DNA of 14,088 nucleotides from Bacilli bacterium (GTDB taxonomy: Bacteria > Bacillota_I > Bacilli_A > ML615J-28 > CAG-698). The stretch covers positions 1 through 14,088 of the forward strand of contig JALOBF010000026.1 in NCBI GenBank assembly GCA_023228385.1, read 5' to 3'. Positions 12,703 to 14,088 of this stretch are shown here, piece by piece. A model generated the notes under the pieces. The model was not told where the DNA came from. It worked only from the letters and a program-made list of their open reading frames with translations, and did no database searches. Both the position numbers and the translations under genes were made by a program. Position 1 is the first letter of the stretch; every line of letters begins with the position of its first letter.

Positions 12703-14088
12703 ATGAGTGTAATTAAATTTTTTGCTTTAGGCGGATTAGGGGAAAGCGGTAAAAATATATATATTGTCGATGTTGACGATAAAATTTTTATTTTGGATTG
12801 CGGACTTAAATTCCCCAGTTTTGATTTATACGGTATCGATGCCGTTATTCCCGATATCTCTTATTTAATTAAAAATAAAGAACGTATTCAGGGAATATTC
12901 CTTTCTCATGGTCATGAAGATCATATCGGAGCTTTGCCGGAATTGTTGAAAAAGATTAATACCGCCGTTTTTGGTTCCCGGTTTACAATGGCTTTAGCCG
13001 AACTGGCGCTTGTGGATGCGGGAATGCCGGTTGAGGATTACCGGCTTTACCGGGTAACTGATGATAAGATTCTCTTTTTTGGGAATATCAAGGTTCATTT
13101 TTTTGCCTTAAGCCATAGCGTTCCCGAAACCTTCGGCATTACCATTATGACCGAAAACGGTGCTTTGGTTTATGCTCCGGATTTTTCTTTTACCCATAAT
13201 AATGACCGCCGTTATCAGACATCTTATCAGAAGATTGTTGAGACGGCCCAAGGCGGGGTCTTGGCCTTGTTTTCCGAAAGTCTCGGCGCCGGTAATCTTA
13301 ATCGCGTAACCAACGACTATATTTTAGTTCATCATATTAACGATATTCTTCAATCGGCAAAAAGAGTTATATTTTCGATGTTTTCCGATGATTTGCAGCG
13401 CATTCAAAAAATCATCAATATCAGTGTCGAAAAGAAGCGACGAATTGCAATCATCGGTAAAAAAGCGCAAAAAACGATTAACATTGCTTTAAAAAATGAC
13501 TATCTTAATATTCCGTCGGATCGGCTTGTTAATTTAAAATATATTACCGATGATAACAAAAATGATGAAGAGGACTTGGTTGTTATCGTTACCGGGAATC
13601 GGCATGAACCCTATTATAATTTGCAAAGAATGAGTACCGGACAGGACCGATTGATTGAAATAACCAACCGCGACCATATCGTTGTTATTTCCGAACCGCG
13701 GACCGGAACCGAGCGTCTGGCGCAAAAGGTCATCGGCCTGCTTCATCGGCTTGATGCAAAAGTTACAATTATTCCCAAAGATATCCTTCAAAGCTCTCAT
13801 GCCAACAGTGAAGATTTAAAACTTTTATATGCGATGCTGAAACCCAAATATGTAATTCCAATCAACGGAGAATATCGGCATCAATGTCAACAATATGATA
13901 TTGCACTTGAGGCTGGTTTCCGCAAAGAAAACGTAATATTGATTGGGAATGGGGAAATTGTCAGTTTTGTTGACGGAGAACTTGCTGCGAAAGGCGATAA
14001 AATCCCGGTCGGTGATGTTTTGGTCGACGGTTCTTTTGTTGGTGATATTAATGAGGTGGTACTAAAAGACCGCGAGTTTTTATCACAG
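12703..14088 (+). CDS. rnj: RNase J family ribonuclease, divergent (partial, runs off the right edge)
   Basis: 462 codons are visible with no stop; RNase J is usually about 550-610 residues, so the C-terminal part is missing. The protein has a metallo-beta-lactamase domain with GGLGE (10-14), SHGHEDHIG (His69, His71, Asp73, His74), His138 and Asp160 as metal ligands, followed by a beta-CASP domain and a SSHANSEDLK segment with His366. RNase J degrades and matures RNA by 5'-to-3' exonuclease and endonuclease action. Several conserved places differ: P-V-H-G-E-Y-R is P-I-N-G-E-Y-R (Asn388 for a metal-binding His), the TGSQGEP-type motif is TGNRHEP (297-303), and the TGDFK-type motif is APDFS. 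It may be a second, RNase J2-like paralog. AGGTGA precedes the ATG. Confidence 0.88.
   Translation, partial: MSVIKFFALGGLGESGKNIYIVDVDDKIFILDCGLKFPSFDLYGIDAVIPDISYLIKNKERIQGIFLSHGHEDHIGALPELLKKINTAVFGSRFTMALAELALVDAGMPVEDYRLYRVTDDKILFFGNIKVHFFALSHSVPETFGITIMTENGALVYAPDFSFTHNNDRRYQTSYQKIVETAQGGVLALFSESLGAGNLNRVTNDYILVHHINDILQSAKRVIFSMFSDDLQRIQKIINISVEKKRRIAIIGKKAQKTINIALKNDYLNIPSDRLVNLKYITDDNKNDEEDLVVIVTGNRHEPYYNLQRMSTGQDRLIEITNRDHIVVISEPRTGTERLAQKVIGLLHRLDAKVTIIPKDILQSSHANSEDLKLLYAMLKPKYVIPINGEYRHQCQQYDIALEAGFRKENVILIGNGEIVSFVDGELAAKGDKIPVGDVLVDGSFVGDINEVVLKDREFLSQ

Noticed and set aside
13534..13800. Minus-strand open frame of 88 codons inside the RNase J gene
   Set aside because: It is antisense to a continuous RNase J reading frame and shows no protein-like features.

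Overview
The window is AT-rich DNA from an endospore-forming, low-GC Firmicute. The evidence is a complete SpoIIAA-SpoIIAB-sigma-F operon and a SpoVA operon, together with AGGAGG-type ribosome binding sites and sigma-A-like promoters. TGA is used as a stop (spoIIAB ends on it), so the code is the standard bacterial one and not the Mollicutes code. The divergent RNase J, the very short sigma-F and the reduced spoVA gene set suggest a deep-branching Bacilli or Erysipelotrichia-like lineage rather than Bacillus itself. That placement is inference.

Layout. (1) Positions 1-190 hold the last 43 codons of a plus-strand gene, probably an M3-family oligoendopeptidase, and a 13-bp hairpin that can terminate transcription on both strands. 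(2) Positions 217-3927 on the minus strand hold a near-consensus promoter (TTGACA, 17 bp, TATAAT), two overlapping ABC exporter half-transporter genes and a small holin-like membrane protein gene. The first ABC gene has no canonical start codon where its N-terminus should begin. (3) About 300 bp of extremely AT-rich DNA separates this from (4) the plus-strand spoIIAA-spoIIAB-sigF operon at 4211-5602. (5) A terminator-like hairpin sits 18 bp before a P-type Ca2+-ATPase gene (5773-8400), whose own terminator overlaps its stop codon. (6) The spoVA operon follows: spoVAC, spoVAD, spoVAEb, spoVAF and a tandem-DUF1540 gene, all within a few bases of each other and closed by a strong terminator at 12031-12085. 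(7) An acyl-CoA thioesterase gene and a divergent RNase J gene that runs off the right edge complete the window.

How it fits together. SpoIIAA and SpoIIAB control sigma-F, the first forespore sigma factor. SpoVA proteins make the channel that loads Ca-dipicolinate into the forespore and releases it in germination. In Bacillus subtilis the spoVA operon directly follows spoIIA. Here that order is kept, but spoVAA and spoVAB are absent and a single-site Ca2+ pump occupies their place. The most notable points are this Ca2+ pump between spoIIA and spoVA, the tandem-DUF1540 protein ending the spoVA operon, the truncated sigma-F, the overlapping hairpins before the pump gene, the start-codon puzzle in the ABC gene and the metal-ligand substitution in RNase J. 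I saw no mobile element, CRISPR array, tRNA or rRNA.
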